A DNA stretch of 64,000 nt from Begonia masoniana (taxonomy: Eukaryota; Streptophyta; Magnoliopsida; Cucurbitales; Begoniaceae), in assembly GCA_022432975.1 (NCBI GenBank), contig CM039503.1, positions 53,194,466 to 53,258,465 of the forward strand, given 5' to 3'. The translations under genes were made by a program, and so were the position numbers. This document shows, in pieces, positions 62,695-64,000 of this stretch (position 1 is its first letter; each line of letters starts with the position of its first letter). The notes beneath the pieces are model-generated. The model saw nothing but the letters and a program-made list of their open reading frames with translations, had not been told where the DNA came from and made no database searches.

Positions 62695-62888
62695 TATTGC
62701 TGCGGAAGAGAGGAAAAGATAAAAAGCAAAACTCAAACTTAACTACAGAAGGAGTAGAAGTAGAGATAATAAGAGAAATTATATTAACAAGAGTTATCAA
62801 CTTACAAGTAGGAGGATACAAACCGAGAGAGTTTTTCAGAGGAGAAGACAAACTCTAAAAACTTGAAGAGAAATGAAAACTAAGGCTC

Positions 62889-62901
62889 CTTTATATAGAG
62901 G
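62889..62901 (-). promoter_or_regulatory. Caulimovirid promoter TATA box
   Basis: CTCTATATAAAGG on the minus strand matches the strong TATATAAAG box of caulimovirid pregenomic RNA promoters. About 30 bases further the leader begins, and the primer site follows at a normal distance. Confidence 0.8.
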
Positions 62902-62974
62902 AGGAGCTTACAAGCAAACAAACACTTAAAACGTCATTGCTTACGAACCAAAGCAATGATAAAAGATAAAAGCA

Positions 62975-63295
62975 CTAGCTAGTAGTGCTAGTGGATGTAC
63001 TATTAGTGCTAGTGGATGCACTATTTGAAGTAGTGGATGTACTGTTTGGGTCCACTATTTTTGGAAATGTCTGGCACCATGCAGACTTTGGAAACGGTGG
63101 AAACTCCTTAGCTGGATTCCATTCTAACCACTTAGTAGCTTCAATTTTACCAGAGGATCTATCTGGTAATTGGTTATTAAATCTCAAAGTCCACTCAGAA
63201 GGAGGTCTTGGAATAGGACTTAGGAATCTCTGACGAAAAGTCCTTTGATCACCTGTCATTAGACAAGGGTTGGATTCTTTCTCAAATTGACCCAT
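62975..63295 (-). CDS. Caulimovirid end-of-genome ORF, unknown product (106 codons)
   Basis: The frame overlaps the end of the preceding ORF by 37 bases. It has a tryptophan- and proline-rich body (FLSPIPRPPSEWTLRFN, TKWLEWNPAKEFPPFP) and a C-terminal run of ST-rich short repeats encoded by 'gtagtggatgtact'-type tandem DNA. It ends about 75 bases upstream of the TATA box. I do not recognise the family. Confidence 0.45.
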   Translation of the reverse strand: MGQFEKESNPCLMTGDQRTFRQRFLSPIPRPPSEWTLRFNNQLPDRSSGKIEATKWLEWNPAKEFPPFPKSAWCQTFPKIVDPNSTSTTSNSASTSTNSTSTSTTS

Positions 63296-63706
63296 AACTC
63301 ATAGGCCTCTGGGGTCATTAGCTTTCTTCTAGCAAGATCATTTTTGTATTCAGAATATTCTGATGGGCTTTTGTTATGTTTCTTGGCCCATTTATTCCTC
63401 TTTTTGCACCATTTTTTGTATTTTCTTACGCCTCTGGCTACATTAGCTGTTATCTGATCCAGAGCATCTTGGACAATGCTAGTACGTCTAGGAGGGGCAC
63501 CAAGCCAAAACATACCTCCTGTCATGATATTTGGAAATAGGGAAAGGTCTTCCCCATGGTATTTGCGGAGCCATCATAGCGGCTCTATCTTGTTGGAGAA
63601 CAGCAGCATCCCAAGGGTCAAGATCTGCTGGAACAGCTTGTTGATGTTGAGCTGCTTCGATTTGCATATTTTCTATAATGGCATTTTCGGCATCCCAGTG
63701 AGCCAT
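63259..63706 (-). pseudogene. Caulimovirid ORF with a frame break near 63525
   Basis: The ATG at 63706 directly follows the TAG of the previous frame. The first part (63706-63488) is rich in A, Q and D; the second part, in another frame (63525-63259), is strongly basic (RKYKKWCKKRNKWAKKHNK), perhaps nucleic-acid binding. The two overlapping frames suggest one ORF broken by an indel. Function unknown. Confidence 0.45.
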
Positions 63707-64000
63707 CTATAGAACCTTCTTTTTGCCTTTAGTAATGGAATATCGATATTGAGAACAATCGATAAGAGAATTAAAAAGATCCTCTTCAGTTGGAATAATA
63801 TCCTCGGGATTTTGAGATTCGCCTGGTAAAACCTGAAGGCGTTGTGATCCTGAATGCATAGAGAAATCAGAATCAGAGTTAGTAGTGTCTTCGTCTGTGT
63901 CAGAGGCATCAAACATCTGGCTTTTTAAAGACTCCAAAAGCTTAATGTGACGTTCTGCTTTAGACAAAGTTGGAAATTGTAATTTGATATTTTTGCGCAT
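63707..64000 (-). CDS. Caulimovirid ORF, C-terminal 97 codons at the window edge
   Basis: Open to the right edge, so the start is unknown. It contains an acidic stretch (DASDTDEDTTNSDSDFS) and ends in a lysine-rich tail before TAG. The next frame begins at the adjacent ATG. Too short and unspecific to name. Confidence 0.45.
   Translation of the reverse strand: MRKNIKLQFPTLSKAERHIKLLESLKSQMFDASDTDEDTTNSDSDFSMHSGSQRLQVLPGESQNPEDIIPTEEDLFNSLIDCSQYRYSITKGKKKVL

Larger units (their letters stand above)
60660..64000 (-). mobile_element. Endogenous caulimovirid (plant pararetrovirus) sequence, permuted, incomplete
   Basis: On the minus strand, from right to left, there are end-of-genome ORFs (64000-62975), a TATA box, a short leader with a Met-tRNA primer site, a movement-protein ORF and the start of the next ORF, ending at the (AT)n tract. 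Having ORFs upstream of the promoter and primer site is expected if a circular genome was opened at another point on integration. Compact ORFs with overlapping or abutting stop/start codons (61064, 63706) fit the polycistronic style of the family. Protease and RT are not in the window. The genus cannot be assigned. Stops and a frame break suggest an old, inactive copy. Confidence 0.83.

Noticed and set aside
60660..64000. LTR retrotransposon with a movement protein
   Set aside because: The Met-tRNA primer site is not preceded by an LTR end, and the promoter, leader and ORF spacing follow the caulimovirid layout.

Overview
This is a repeat-rich stretch of a flowering-plant (eudicot-like) nuclear genome. 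The evidence is spliced genes with plant-type GT-AG introns, Ty1/copia and Ty3/gypsy elements primed by initiator Met-tRNA, Cassandra-type TRIM elements carrying 5S rRNA sequence, a U14 snoRNA locus, and an endogenous caulimovirid. The species cannot be named from the sequence. A run of 100 N (13030-13129) marks one assembly gap.

Left part (1-15.6 kb). Two related LTRs lie inside the remains of an older minus-strand LTR element (1-4447). Next to it is the 5' two-thirds of a minus-strand spastin-like AAA ATPase gene (8 coding exons, 8006 down to 4826); its last ~125 codons are absent. A decayed plus-strand gypsy element (5' LTR 8450-11034, then gag/protease remnants) runs into the gap. A complete small minus-strand gene for the ER protein Asterix follows (15617-14476).

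Middle part (16-26.5 kb). A frameshifted minus-strand copia element (16.5-20.75 kb) is followed by a plus-strand non-coding transcription unit that appears to host U14 snoRNA (22991-23109) and a diverged tandem copy (23154-23260). Then come a decayed TE-type gene on the minus strand and about 500 bp of (AAAT)n.

The 26.5-60.6 kb block is built from copies of one DUF1664 gene. Copy B (57117-59918, 9 exons, 256 codons) reads open. Copy A is a pseudogene whose exons are spread from 26.7 to 48.15 kb. Its second intron holds about 28 copies of a ~220-bp tandem repeat, and this array was itself hit by a young gypsy element (28695-33731), a solo LTR (35996-38104) and a four-LTR Cassandra concatemer (38180-40030). 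Another LTR (43549-~48000), carrying an LTR/Cassandra hybrid insertion (44666-46766), lies further along. Copy C keeps only the last three exons (49413-50042). Between the copies lie zinc-knuckle gene remnants, a hAT transposase relic, and a hAT-type non-autonomous element (54772-56949) with a Mutator-like foldback element nested inside it.

The right end (60660-64000, minus strand) is an endogenous plant pararetrovirus: remnant ORFs, a TATA box, a Met-tRNA primer site, a movement-protein ORF, and the start of the next ORF, which stops at an (AT)n tract. The paralogous locus at 50.69 kb has the same flank and (AT)n without the viral sequence, so it serves as an empty-site comparison.
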